Of a DNA stretch of 64,000 bases, positions 26,554 to 36,855 are shown piece after piece. The DNA is from JACCZX01 sp963807155 (lineage in GTDB: Bacteria > Pseudomonadota > Gammaproteobacteria > Burkholderiales > Burkholderiaceae_F). Below the pieces are notes generated by a model, which ran no database searches, was not told the DNA's origin, and worked only from the letters and a program-made list of their open reading frames with translations. Within the stretch, counting starts at the first letter, position 1, and each line of letters starts with the position of its first letter. The stretch lies in the NCBI GenBank assembly GCA_963807155.1, contig CAWEAZ010000032.1:62001-126000 (forward strand), given 5' to 3'. The position numbers and the translations under genes were made by a program.

Positions 26554-27325
26554 CCGTCGTCGAATGGTGACGGCTGCCAGTCTTCGTCGCCGTAGATAAT
26601 CGGTCGATCGTTGCCTACGGTAAGCGACGGCGGCGGTAGTCGTCGACCAGGACGGGCCGTCGAAAGCCGACGACGCGATCGGCGAACTCGCCTGCGCGAG
26701 CGCCGACGTCGTGGATGTTGACGATAGCGCGGCGTGCTCGCGCTCCGTCGCGAGCTCGCGGATGAGCCGCATGATCTGGCGCGCGGTCTTCGGATCGAGG
26801 CTGGCGGTGGGCTCGTCGACCAGCAGCAGATCGGGGTGCTGCATCAGCGCGCGCGCGATGCCGACGCGCTGGCGCTGGCCGCCGGAGAGCGCGTCGGCGC
26901 GACGTGTCGTGGTAGCCTGTCGAGGCCTACGCGATCGAGCAGCGCGAAGGCGCGCGGCGATGTCGCCGGCAGGAAACCGGCGCACGAAGCGCATGCGGTA
27001 GAACCCGACGAGAGCCGAGCCGGCCCGCAGAGCAGGTTCTCCATCACGGTGAGGCGCTCGACCAGGTTGAACTCCTGGAAGATCATGCCGATGCGCCGGC
27101 GCGCGGCGCGCAGCTCGCGCGCGCGATCAAGCGCACGATATCGCGCCGACGAGCAGGACATGCCCGAAGTCGGCTCGACCAACCGGTTGATGCAGCGGAT
27201 AAGCGTGCTCTTGCCTGCGCCCGAGGAGCCGATGACGGCGACGACCTCGGGCCGCTCGGACCACGAGGTCAACCGCGTCGAGCGCGCGCTTGCCGACGGG
27301 ATAGACCTTGGCGAGCCTCTCGACG
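26550..27325 (-). CDS. phnC: Phosphonate/phosphite-type ABC ATP-binding protein PhnC, frameshifted
   Basis: ATPase of about 255 residues in pieces: VERLAKVYPVGKRALDAVDL, Walker A VIGSSGAGKSTLIRCINR, RRIGMIFQEFNLVERLTVME, signature ALSGGQRQRVGIARALM, Walker B LLLVDEPTASLD and the C-terminus YGDEDWQPSPFDDG. QEFNLVERLTVMENLL and IYGDEDW are typical of PhnC. Several indels interrupt it (near 27255, 27150, 26985, 26895, 26700). The start is approximate. It would energise the two PhnE permeases with PhnD as binding protein. Confidence 0.82.
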
Positions 27326-27395
27326 AAAGGAGCGCACGATCAATCGCGGGAGCGCGCGCACGCTCCGAAGGCGCGCGACAGAGGCCTGCTACGAC

Positions 27396-28401
27396 CTACT
27401 CCGCCTTGGTGCCGAGCTTGGACAGGCTTTCCTGAGTGTAGCGGACGCCGGTCGCTCTCTGAATCGGTGCGGATGTCGCGCCACGCACTCCTTGTAGTCG
27501 ATCGGCGCCGAAGCGCTCGGTGTCCTTGAACTCGCTCGCGAGCTTGGAGTTCTTGAAGTCGAAGGTGAGGAACGCTTGCTTGATCTTGGCCTGGAGCTCG
27601 GGCGTGAGGTTGTGCGCGACGCGGAACGCGGTGCGCGGGAACGGCGCCGATTCGTACACGACGCGCAACGTATCGGGCTTGAACATGCCGCGCGCTTGCA
27701 TGCGCTCGAGCTACGGTGGAAGCGACGGGCGCGGCGTCGTAGTCGTTGTTGACGACGCCCATGACCGAGTTGTCGTGCTTGCCCGAAAACAGGACCTCGT
27801 AGTCCTTGCCGGGCTCGATGCCCAATTGCTTGAAGAGCGCGCGCGGGGCGATGTCGCCGGAGTTGGACGACGGCGACACGTGCGCGACACGCTTGCCCTT
27901 CAGGTCGGCCACCTTGCGGATATGGCTGTCCTTGTGCGTGATGAGCTGCAGCGTGTAGCCGACGCTGCCATCGGCACGCTGCATCGCTACGATCGGCACG
28001 AAGCCGGCAAGGTTCACCGCATATGGCGTGGGGCCGGTGGCGACACCGGCGATGTGCAAGCGTCCCGAGCGCATCGCCTCGACTTGCGCGGCGTACGACT
28101 CGGCGGGAAACCAGCGCACCCGCTTGCCGGTGACCTTCGAGAGATGCGCCATGAAGTCGTTGAAGACGTTCTCGTAGACGGCGGGATCCTCGACAGGCGT
28201 GTACGAGAAGATCAGAGTAGCCGGATTCTGCAAGTGCTTCGCATTCTTGGGCGAGTCGGCGATGAGGTCGCTGTTCTCGTCGCAGTAACGGGCATCGAGG
28301 TCACCGCGGTTGGCGCAACTCTGTGACAAAGCCGGTGCGCTCGCGGCGAGTGCGAGCGCCGCGGTCGCTGCTGCCGCCGTTGCTACAAAATTTCGCTTCA
28401 T
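27396..28401 (-). CDS. phnD: Phosphate/phosphite/phosphonate ABC substrate-binding protein PhnD, frameshifted
   Basis: Periplasmic binding protein of about 335 residues. The signal peptide (MKRNFVATAAAATAALALAA) is followed by ATLIFSYTPVEDPAVYENVF, DFMAHLSKVTGKRVRWFPAE and KRVAHVSPSSNSGDIAPRAL, all typical of PhnD-like proteins. The first 230 residues are clean. Indels near 27705 and 27485 then shift to PFPRTAFRVAHNLTPELQAK and end ESLSKLGTKAE at 27396. A GAGAGGA ribosome-binding site precedes ATG 28401. It lies 49 bp after another binding-protein gene, an unusual tandem. Confidence 0.88.
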
Positions 28402-28450
28402 CGTGTTCCTCTCAGTAACAGCGTGTCAATAATATAGAGTGAATGCGCTC

Positions 28451-29469
28451 TTACCCCACGTCCTTTCGATAACGCTCGCCGATCACCTTCGCAACGGTCG
28501 AAAGCTTGAAGACATCGATCGGCTGCGCGCGCGCATATTCGGAATCAGCCACAAAGCGGGCGCGTACCTCCGCACTCATCGCGGCCGGAAACACCGGCCG
28601 CAAGAATGCATTGGCCCAATGCCGCTGTCCTTCGTCGGACAAGACAAAGTCCAGCATTTTCTTGCCTTGCTCAGGATTCGGGCCGCGTGCCACGAGCCCC
28701 ATCACATACGGCAACTGTTGCGTGCCTTCGCGCGGAATCACGAACTGCACCGGCGCCTTGTCGGTGTACTGCGCGCGGTAGGCATTGAAGTCGTAGTCGA
28801 ACAGAATTGGAATCTCGCCCGATAGAACGCGTGCGTACGCGGTCTGCGTCGGCACGATCGGATTGTTCGCCTGTAGTTGTTTGAAGTAGGCGATTCCGGG
28901 ATCGAGGTTCTCGTAGCTGCCGCCGAGCGCAAGGTTGACGGCAATCACGCCGACCTGACCGACCGCCGCACTCGACGGATTCAGATATCCGACCAGCCCC
29001 TTGTAGTCGGGATTGGTCAGGTCCTGCCACGAACGCGGCACCGGCTTGCCGCGCAACGCCGCGGTATTGATGAAGAGACCGAGCGTTCCCGAATGAATCG
29101 TGAACCAGTAGCCTTCCGGATCTTTCAGCCCGGCGGGAATATCGTTCCAGCGCTGCGGCTTATATGGCGTGAGCACGCCTGCTTCGCGCGCCTGCGGACC
29201 GACTTGGCCGCCAAGGTATGTCACATCGGCGACCGGATTGCCCTTTTCAGCGATCAGCGCGGCCAGCGATTGCCCCGAATTCTTGTTATCCGGGGGAACC
29301 GAGATGTTCAGACTGCTGATTGATCAGCTTCAGCATGCCGCCCCAGTCGGCCCACTCCGGCGGGCAGTTGTAGCAAATGGCGCGCTGTTGCTGCGCGAGT
29401 GTCGATAAAGGAAACGTGCTGTATACGCCGGCGAGGCGCAGCACTTTTCAGAAGGCGGCGTCGATTCAT
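28451..29469 (-). CDS. ABC transporter substrate-binding protein (ferric/2-AEP/putrescine-type), frameshifted
   Basis: Periplasmic binding protein of about 339 residues. ATG 29469 (MNRRRLLKSA) opens a signal peptide that continues, after an indel near 29435, ALAGVYSTFPLSTLAQQQ. CYNCPPEWADWGGMLKLINQ follows, and after an indel near 29310 LNISVPPDNKNSGQSLAALI, then intact sequence with HSGTLGLFINTAALRGKPVP and ARVLSGEIPILFDYDFNAYR. The binding-protein class matches the PotA/PhnT-type ATPase and permeases at 21377-24036, so it is probably their partner although phnDCEE-HAD lies between. Confidence 0.85.
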
Positions 29470-29606
29470 TGTCTCCTCGTCGTAATAGTGTTGGTCGGGT
29501 GCCGTTTCAAACTAAGGGTGAAATCGTGAGCGCCGCATAAACTGCAGGTCAGTGACGCTCTTTGCAAGGAAACTCCCTTTGCGCGATTTGCGCAACTAGC
29601 GTCTCA

Positions 29607-31347
29607 ATGCTGGCCTCGCAGAAAAGTCGACTCATAGCTTGATCCAAAGGCATGCGCGAGTGCGGGCGTGTCAACCGATCTGCAATCGACGCTCGAGCAG
29701 CCGAAAATCGAGGCACATGGAGACATCGCCACGCACGTCGCGCTGCTAAATCGCGAAAGCCAAAAAAAAAGATCCGCGCGAAGTCGCCAACGTGAAATCG
29801 TCGCTGCGCTGCGCGCGAACCCTGACGCGATTCAGCATTGATCGATCGGTCGAGGTCGCCGGCGCCGGGTTTTATCAATTTCGACTCGCGCCAAGCGCAA
29901 AGCAGCAGGTAGTGCGCGACGTGCTCGCTGAGGCGACAGATTCGGATCGAGCGACGCAAACACTGGCGATCAAGTGATGGTCGAGTTCGTATCCGCCAAT
30001 CCGACCGGACCGCTTCACCTCGGGCATGCCCGGCAAGCCGCGCTCGGCGATGCGCTGGCCAACTTGCTAGCCGCGCAGGGCTGGCACGTGACGCGCGAGT
30101 TCTATTACAACGACGCGGGCGTGCAGATCGCAACGCTGGCGCTTTCAGTTCAGGCACGCGCGAAAGAGTTGAAGGGCGAGGTCATCGCGTTTCCCGAAAC
30201 CGGATACCGCGGCGAATACATCGCCGAAATCGCCCGCGACTATCTGGCGCATGCCACGATCGAGCGTGATGGCGGCGTCATTGCGGCGAGCGGCGACAGC
30301 AACGATTTGGATGCGATTCAGCAGTTCGCCGTCGCTTATCTGCGCAACGAACAGGATCGCGACCTGGCGGCCCTCGGCGTGCACTTCGACAGTTACTTCC
30401 TCGAGTCGTCTCTGTACAGCGACGGAAAGGTGACGTCAACGGTCGAGGCAATGGTGGCATCGGGCATGACGTACGAGCACGAAGGCGCGCTCTGGCTCAA
30501 GACCACCGCGTTCGGCACCCACGGCGAGCTCGCGGGGCTCGGAGGACCCCCCGCTGACGACAAAGACCGCGTGATGCGCAAGTCGGATGGCACCTATACG
30601 TACTTCGTGCCTGATGTCGCCTATCACACGACCAAGCTGCAGCGCGGATTTCACAAGGTAGTCAATGTGCAGGGCACCGATCACTATGGAACCGTCGCAC
30701 GCGTGCGGGCAGGATTGCAGGCGGCTGGGAAGTCGCTGGGCATGAAGGTGCCGAACGGCTATCCCGACTACGTGCTGCACAAGATGCTGCGCGTGACCAA
30801 GGACGGCGAAGAAGTCAAGATGAGCAAGCGCGCCGGAACCTACGTGACCTTGCGCGACCTGCTTGATTGGGTGGGGCGCGATGCAACGCGATTCTTTCTC
30901 GTCTCACGCAAACCCGACGCCGAGTTCGTGTTCGACGTCGACCTGGCGGTATCGAGATCGGACGAGAATCCGGTGTACTACGTGCAGTACGCCCATGCGC
31001 GCATCTGTTCGGTGCTGGCGCAGGCGGAAGAAAAAGGCTTCACGATCCCTACGATCGAGGGCGTCGCTCTCGCGCCGCTCCAAAGCGCACGCGAACAGGC
31101 GCTGATGAACCGGCTGGCCGATTACCCCACGACCATCGCGGACGCCGCGCGCGATGCCACCCCTCATCAGGTGGCTTCGTACCTAAAGGAACTCTCCGCC
31201 GATTTTCACGCCTACTACAATGCCGAGCGTGTGCTGGTTGAAGACGACGACACGCGCAATGCCCGGTTGGCGCTGCTGCTTGCCACGCGGCAGGTCTTGG
31301 CGAACGGACTTGAATTACTCGGCGTTTCAGCGCCGCAACGCATGTGA
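29607..31347 (+). CDS. argS: Arginyl-tRNA synthetase, N-terminus frameshifted
   Basis: Class I aminoacyl-tRNA synthetase that charges tRNA-Arg. From about 29974 the frame is clean with VEFVSANPTGPLHLGHARQ (HIGH motif) and GEEVKMSKRAGTYVTLRDL (KMSKS-like), ending in the anticodon-binding domain. The N-terminal domain starts at ATG 29607 (MLASQKSRLI) and is broken by several indels; pieces such as EAHGDIATHVALL and VEVAGAGF are recognisable. Total length of about 580 residues is normal. Divergent from the binding-protein gene; overlaps the next gene (GTGA). Confidence 0.92.
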
Positions 31348-31904
31348 ACGAAACCGAAAACGTGTTTGAAACCTCGCAACGCGGAACCACACTGGTCGGC
31401 TTTGTCGGCGGCCTGGTGCTAGGTCTGGCTATCGCCGTTGCTGTGGCACTTTTCATCACCAATGCGCCGGTACCGTTCGTCAACAAAGTACGGCCGGCCA
31501 GCGAAAATGTGAACCCGGCGGGAAGCGGCCCGTTGCCCGATCCGAACAAGCCGCTTTACACCCACGCGCCGACCAAGGCCGCGGCGATTGATCCCCCGAA
31601 GATCGACCCAGCGACCGATCCGAAGGCCGCACCTCCGCCCGCCGAGAAAGGCAATGTCTTTCCGGCCGAGGATTCGCGCTTCCTTCTGCAGGCGGGAGCA
31701 TTTCGGACGCCGGACGATGCCGACTCGATGCGGGCGAGGCTGGCGCTGCTGGGCTTCGATGCCCGAGTAATCCCACGCGAGCAGGACGGCACGACGCTGT
31801 ATCGCGTACGGCTGGGACCCTATGGAAACCTTGAGGATGTCAACCGCATCCGCAAAACGATGGCGGAAAACGGCATCGACGTTCAACTTGTGCGGCTCAA
31901 ATAA
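31344..31904 (+). CDS. SPOR domain-containing membrane protein
   Basis: A 186-residue protein with one N-terminal membrane helix (about residues 16-40, LVGFVGGLVLGLAIAVAVAL), a proline-rich periplasmic linker, and a C-terminal SPOR domain (about 108-186: SRFLLQAGAFRTPDDADSMR, YRVRLGPYGN). SPOR domains bind denuded glycan at the division septum. The GTG start at 31344 overlaps the argS stop. The argS-SPOR pair followed by dsbA is a familiar betaproteobacterial order. Confidence 0.9.
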   Translation: MNETENVFETSQRGTTLVGFVGGLVLGLAIAVAVALFITNAPVPFVNKVRPASENVNPAGSGPLPDPNKPLYTHAPTKAAAIDPPKIDPATDPKAAPPPAEKGNVFPAEDSRFLLQAGAFRTPDDADSMRARLALLGFDARVIPREQDGTTLYRVRLGPYGNLEDVNRIRKTMAENGIDVQLVRLK

Positions 31905-32011
31905 GCGCCTGAAATAGCCTGCGAATTCCCTGTCATCGGCGCGTGTCCGACTAACGTTTCTATTGCGATACTGCCGCAGTCACATCAAAACTTTTAGTGT
32001 GGAGAGCTTCG

Positions 32012-32653
32012 ATGTTCATTAAGCGCCGCCAATTGCTGGTTGCCGTTGCTGCATTGCCTGCCGTTGCGCTGGCACAAACGGGGCGACCCTTGCAGGAAAT
32101 GAAAGACTTTCGCCCGGTTACGCCGCCGCAGCCCAGCGAATCCGGCAACAAGATCGAAGTACTCGAATTCTTTCAGTACTCGTGCCCACACTGCAAGTCG
32201 TACGACCCGAACCTGCAGGGTTGGAGAAAGACATTGCCGGCCGACGTCGAATACCGCCGCATTCCGATTTCGTGGGACGACAAGGCGGTGCCGCACGTTC
32301 GCATCTATTACACGCTAGAGGCGCTCGGCAAGACCAACGAGCTGCACTCGAAAGTCTTCGAGGCCATTCAGGACAAGCGCATGTCGCTGCTGAAGCCGGA
32401 GGAAATCGCCGACTTCATGGCGACGCAAGGGGTCGACCGCAAGCAGTGGCTCGATACGTACAACTCGTTCTCCGTCGGTGCACGGACCAATCGCGCAGGG
32501 CAGGTATGGCGTGCGTACAAGATCGATGGCACACCGAGCATGGCGGTCGACGGCAAGTACGTAACGTCGCCGTCGATGGTCGGGTCGCGCGAAGCAAGCC
32601 TCGCGGTCCTCGACAGCCTGATTCAGCGCGCACGAACCGAACGGAAGAAGTAA
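32012..32653 (+). CDS. dsbA: Thiol:disulfide interchange protein DsbA
   Basis: A 213-residue periplasmic oxidase that introduces disulfide bonds. It has a signal peptide ending ALAQ, the active site CPHC in EFFQYSCPHCKSYDP, and the cis-proline loop KIDGTPSMAVDGKY. I chose ATG 32012 (MFIKRRQLL) over the GTG 15 nt upstream because it gives a normal signal peptide. The preceding 107 bp probably hold its promoter. Confidence 0.93.
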   Translation: MFIKRRQLLVAVAALPAVALAQTGRPLQEMKDFRPVTPPQPSESGNKIEVLEFFQYSCPHCKSYDPNLQGWRKTLPADVEYRRIPISWDDKAVPHVRIYYTLEALGKTNELHSKVFEAIQDKRMSLLKPEEIADFMATQGVDRKQWLDTYNSFSVGARTNRAGQVWRAYKIDGTPSMAVDGKYVTSPSMVGSREASLAVLDSLIQRARTERKK

Positions 32654-32684
32654 CGCTGCTCGCGCTTCACGAGGAGCGCCTGCC

Positions 32685-33446
32685 ATGAACGTTTTCATTA
32701 CCGGCGCGTCCAGCGGCATTGGCGCTGCACTGGCGAACGAGTTCGCGAGGCGTGGGGCGTGTCTCGGCTTGGCGGCGCGGCGGCGCGATGCGCTCGCCAG
32801 CGTCGCTGCGGCTTTGCCGGGCAAGCATCACACGTATGTGGTCGATGTCACTGACAAGGACGCCCTGATCAGCGCCGCACGCGAGTTCGACGCGGCAGTC
32901 AGCGGTACCGATATCGTGATCGCAAATGCCGGCATCTCCGTTGGCGTGAAGACCGAGTTCTACGAAGACCTCGAACAGTTCGCCCGAGTCTTCGATACCA
33001 ATGTGATTGCAATGGCCACGACGTTTCATCCGTTCATCGCCGGAATGAAGGCGCGCGGTCGTGGAACGCTGGTCGGTATCGCGAGCGTGGCCGGTGTACG
33101 CGGACTGCCGGGATCCGATGCGTACTGCGCTTCAAAAGCCGCCGCGATTGTTTATTGCGAAAGCCTCCGGATCGAGATGGCGAAATACGGCGTCAAGGTC
33201 GTAACGATCTCACCCGGCTTCATTCGCACTTCGATGACAACGAGAAATCCGTATCAGATGCCTTTTCTGATGGACGTCGATGCGTTCGCGCAGCGCGCGG
33301 CCGACGCGATCGTTGCCGGCGTGCGTTACCGCACGATCCCGTGGCAGATGGGTTGGATTACCGCGTTGCTGAAGGTGATGCCCGGCTGGCTGTTCGATCG
33401 GATCATGGCGGGACGCAAACAAAAGCCGCGCGCTGGCGGCACCTGA
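32685..33446 (+). CDS. SDR family oxidoreductase
   Basis: A 253-residue short-chain dehydrogenase with TGASSGIGAAL at the N-terminus, IANAGIS, catalytic serine in GIASVAG, and YCASKAA as YxxxK. The basic C-terminus (RIMAGRKQKPRAGG) and the downstream helix WQMGWITALLKVMPGWLF resemble membrane-associated acyl/sterol-type SDRs. Substrate unknown. It starts 31 bp after dsbA with an AGGAG site and may be cotranscribed with it. Confidence 0.88.
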   Translation: MNVFITGASSGIGAALANEFARRGACLGLAARRRDALASVAAALPGKHHTYVVDVTDKDALISAAREFDAAVSGTDIVIANAGISVGVKTEFYEDLEQFARVFDTNVIAMATTFHPFIAGMKARGRGTLVGIASVAGVRGLPGSDAYCASKAAAIVYCESLRIEMAKYGVKVVTISPGFIRTSMTTRNPYQMPFLMDVDAFAQRAADAIVAGVRYRTIPWQMGWITALLKVMPGWLFDRIMAGRKQKPRAGGT

Positions 33447-33447
33447 T

Positions 33448-34291
33448 TTGAATGACGGCGCATTGATAGCCGATTCTTCGGTGCGCAGTGTCGATGCCGC
33501 CGGCAACGTGCATCCGCGCGCCGACGCAAACGCGCGCATCGTTTCGCTGGTGCCATCGATCACCGAGCTCCTCTTCAGCCTTGGCCTCGACGCACAGCGT
33601 CGTTGGCCGCACCGGATTCTGTATTCATCCGCGCGACGCCTTGCGCAACGTGCCAAAGGTCGGCGGCACGAAGGACGTCAAGCTCGATGTTCTGCGCGAG
33701 TTGCATCCAACGCACGTAATCGTCAACGTCGACGAGAACGATCTGGCCACCTTCCAGAGAATTCAGGAATTCGCGCCGCACGTCATCGTCACGCATCCGA
33801 ACGCGCCGGCAGACAACATTGCGTTGTATCGGCTGCTCGGTGGAGTGTTCAATGCTGAAGACCGCGCTGAGCAGCTCACTGCGGAATTGCAGAGCGAACT
33901 TGCCGCATGCCACGCGATTGCATGGCAGGCCGAACGGGTGCTTTATCTGATCTGGAAAGATCCGTGGATGGCGGTGGCTTCAGACACCTACATCGCGCAA
34001 ACGCTGGCCTGCGTCGGGTGGAACGTGACGATTCCGCCGGGCGGATGGTCGGGAGCAGCGCGTTACCCGGTCATTCCGGATATCGAAACAGCGGCGCACA
34101 ACGTCGATCGAGTCCTGCTGTCGTCGGAACCTTTCATGTTTCGCCAACAACACGTTGCCGAATTGCGCGATCAGCTGAACGTCCCAATCGATTTGATCGA
34201 CGGCGAGATGACCAGCTGGTATGGCAGCCGGGCGATCCGTGGGCTGGCGTATTTGCGGACCTTTCGCGCGGCCAGGTCAGCAAGCACGTAA
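33448..34291 (+). CDS. Cobalamin-binding (BtuF-like) protein, frameshifted
   Basis: Helical-backbone metal receptor of about 280 residues. ARIVSLVPSITELLFSLGLD opens the fold; an indel near 33598 then leads to VVGRT, NVPKVGGTKDVKLDVLRELH, PTHVIVNVDEND, VLYLIWKDPWMAVASDTYIA and DLIDGEMTSWYGSRAIRGLA. These are typical of BtuF-like ABC binding proteins. No signal peptide is seen at the likely start (a TTG at 33448 or a GTG nearby), so a cytoplasmic role is possible. It converges with metC, overlapping by 15 bp. Confidence 0.78.
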
Positions 34292-35472
34292 CGCTGCGAA
34301 GCCGCGCTTCAAGTCATCGATCAAGTCGTCCACGTCTTCCAGTCCGGCCGAGATCCGGAACAAACGTCCCTCGGCTTCGTACGGTGCAACGCTGCGCTCG
34401 GGATACACCGGCACCAGCAGACTTTCGTAGCCGCCCCACGAATATCCTCGTCCGAAGACTTCAACGGCATCGACCAACGCGTTCAGACGAGCGCCGCCCG
34501 CGCCCTGCTTCAGCACGATTCCGAACAGCCCGGTCGCGCCACTCATGTCGCGCTTCCACAATTGATAGCCTGGGTCACTTTGCAGTGCCGGGTACAGAAT
34601 GCGTTCAACCTCCGGTTGTGCGAGCAGCCATTCAATCAAGCGTTCGGCAGTGGCGCGATGCTGGCGCAGCCGCGCCGCCAGTGAGCGCAATCCACGCAGC
34701 GCAACGTAAGCGTCTTCGGGACTCACCACCAAGCCCATGTAGAACAATATCTGCCGCACCGGTGCCCATGCCTGCTGCGTACACGTGATCGTTCCCATCA
34801 GCATGTCCGAATGGCCGCAGATGTACTTGGTCGCCGCGTGCACGCTAATATCGACACCGCACTTCAGCGGCTGAAAATAGAGCGGTGTGGCCCACGTGTT
34901 GTCAATCGCAGTGATAACGCCGCGGTTGCGAGCAAGCTCGGCGAGCAATGGCACATCTTGCATTTCGAATGTCAGTGACCCAGGCGATTCAAGCCACAGC
35001 ATCCTCGTGTTCGGGCGGAATTGCGCCTTCGAGCTCACGCCCCGCAGTCGGCGCATAAAAGCTGACCTGCACGCCGATAGCGCGGCAGCGTCTCGATGCA
35101 GAAACGGCGCGTCGGACCGTACGCCGAATCCGATACCAATACATGATCGCCGGCGCGCAAAAAAGCGAGCATCACTATCGTGCACGACGCCAATCCGGAC
35201 GGTACTGCCCAGCTTCGGTAACCGCCTTCGAGCTCGGTTAACAATTCGAACAGCGCATGGTGCGTCGGCGTGCCGTACAGCCCGTAGTTGACCGCGCCCG
35301 GTTCATCGGTGCGGTAGCGGCGCGAGCGCTCTTTCATGTCGGCGACGTTTGCATGCAGCACCGTCGATCCGCGCACGATCGGCGGGTTGATGAAGTCGTG
35401 ACCGGCGATCTCGGCTTTTCCGCCGTGTGTCAGCAGCGTCTCGGGTTTTATGTAGGAACGGGGCTTTGCCAT
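34277..35472 (-). CDS. metC: Cystathionine beta-lyase / trans-sulfuration PLP enzyme, frameshifted
   Basis: PLP-dependent enzyme of about 395 residues. The N-terminal half reads KPETLLTHGGKAEIAGHDFI, NYGLYGTPTHHALFELLTEL and WAVPSGLASCTIVMLAFL. After two indels near 35090-35035 it continues MLWLESPGSLTFEMQDVP, AIDNTWATPLYFQPL and the PLP lysine in VHAATKYICGHSD. MetC makes homocysteine from cystathionine. The GYSWGGYESLLVP and FRISAGLED end motifs support MetC over cystathionine gamma-synthase. Confidence 0.87.
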
Positions 35473-35557
35473 CGTCGACCCGATCCTTCCGCCGGGTGGC
35501 TGGATTCTTGCATGGCAAGCTTAGTTTGCGATCCAGCCGCCATCCTCGTCACCGGTC

Positions 35558-36836
35558 ATGAAACTCAAACGGCTCATGCTGCCCATCCTCGCCACAGTCG
35601 TTCTGACCGTACTCGCAACGCTGATTGTTCTGAACCTGCGCGCCGAGAAAAAGATCGCCGTGCGGCCCGTGCATCTGTATCCCGTGGCCGACCAGCAGTT
35701 TCTACGATCGATGAGCGTGCTGCTCGGGCCGCCGCTGGTCGATGGCAACCGCGTCGAAACCTTGCTCAACGGTGATCGCATTTTTCCTTCGATGCTGCAG
35801 GCGATCTCGGGCGCGAAACAGACAATCGATTTTGAAACGTACATCTACTGGTCCGGAGAAATCGGCAAGCGCTTCGCCGAAGCGCTCGCCGAGCGCGCAC
35901 GCGCCGGCGTCAAGGTCAAGGTGTTAGTTGACTGGCTCGGCAGCCAGAAAATGGACAATGACTCGATTGAAACGATGACGCAGGCCGGTGTCGACTTCCG
36001 CAAGTATCGGCCACTGCGCTGGTACAACCTCGGGCGCGTGAATAATCGCACGCACCGCAAGCTGCTGGTCGTCGACGGACGCATTGGCTTCACGGGTGGC
36101 GTCGGCATTGCCGACAACTGGACCGGCAGCGCGCAGGATCCCGAGCACTGGCGCGACAACCACTACCGACTCGAAGGTCCTGCGGTAGCGCAGATGCAGG
36201 CCGCCTTTATGGACAACTGGACGAAAGTAAGCGGTTCAGTGTTGCATGGTGACCCGTATTTCCCGGCTCAGAAGCCATCCGGTCAGATGTATGCGCAAGT
36301 GTTTCAAAGCTCGAGTCGAGGGCGGCTCGGAAAGCATGCACTTGATGTACTTGCTGTCGATCGCTGCCGCCACCAAGTCGATCGACCTCGCAATGGCGTA
36401 CTTCGTGCCGGATGAAGTGACCAGCGAGGCGCTGGTGAGCGCAATGAAGCGCGGCGTGCGGGTGCGCTTGATTCTGCCGGGCAAAATCACCGATACCGAC
36501 TTCGTACGTAATGCGTCGCGTGCCAGCTGGGGGCCACTATTGCAGGCGGGCGCACTGATTCACGAATATCAGCCGACGATGTATCACGTGAAGCTGCTGA
36601 TCGTCGACGGCTTATGGTCATCGGTTGGATCGACCAACTTCGACGCGCGCTCGTTTCGCTTGAACGACGAAGCGAACCTGAACGTCTACGACGCAGACTT
36701 CGCGCGCGTGCAAGCCGAAACGTTCGAGGCGGACTTGAAACACGTGCAGCGCATCACGTACGAGCAGTGGGAAGCGCGTCCGTGGCACGAGAAGTTAAAG
36801 GAGCGCGGAGCAGCGCTGTTTTCGTCGCAGCTATAG
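35558..36836 (+). CDS. Phospholipase D-family cardiolipin synthase-like protein, frameshifted
   Basis: About 425 residues with an N-terminal membrane helix (LMLPILATVVLTVLATLIVL) and two HKD motifs, NRTHRKLLVVDGRIGFTGG and MYHVKLLIVDG followed by VGSTNFDARSF. One indel near 36315 splits the halves. This is the layout of ClsB-type cardiolipin synthases, which join two phospholipids at the inner membrane. Divergent from metC. Confidence 0.87.
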
Positions 36837-36855
36837 AGACGCTGACAAGCGATAG

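Noticed and set aside
25128..26994. Several medium ORFs on both strands in the phn region as new genes
   Set aside because: Minus-strand pieces assemble into PhnC and PhnE; the plus-strand ones are antisense and arginine-rich.
29549..30157. 202-codon minus-strand ORF upstream of argS
   Set aside because: It is antisense to the frameshifted argS N-terminal domain, whose pieces are recognisable on the plus strand.
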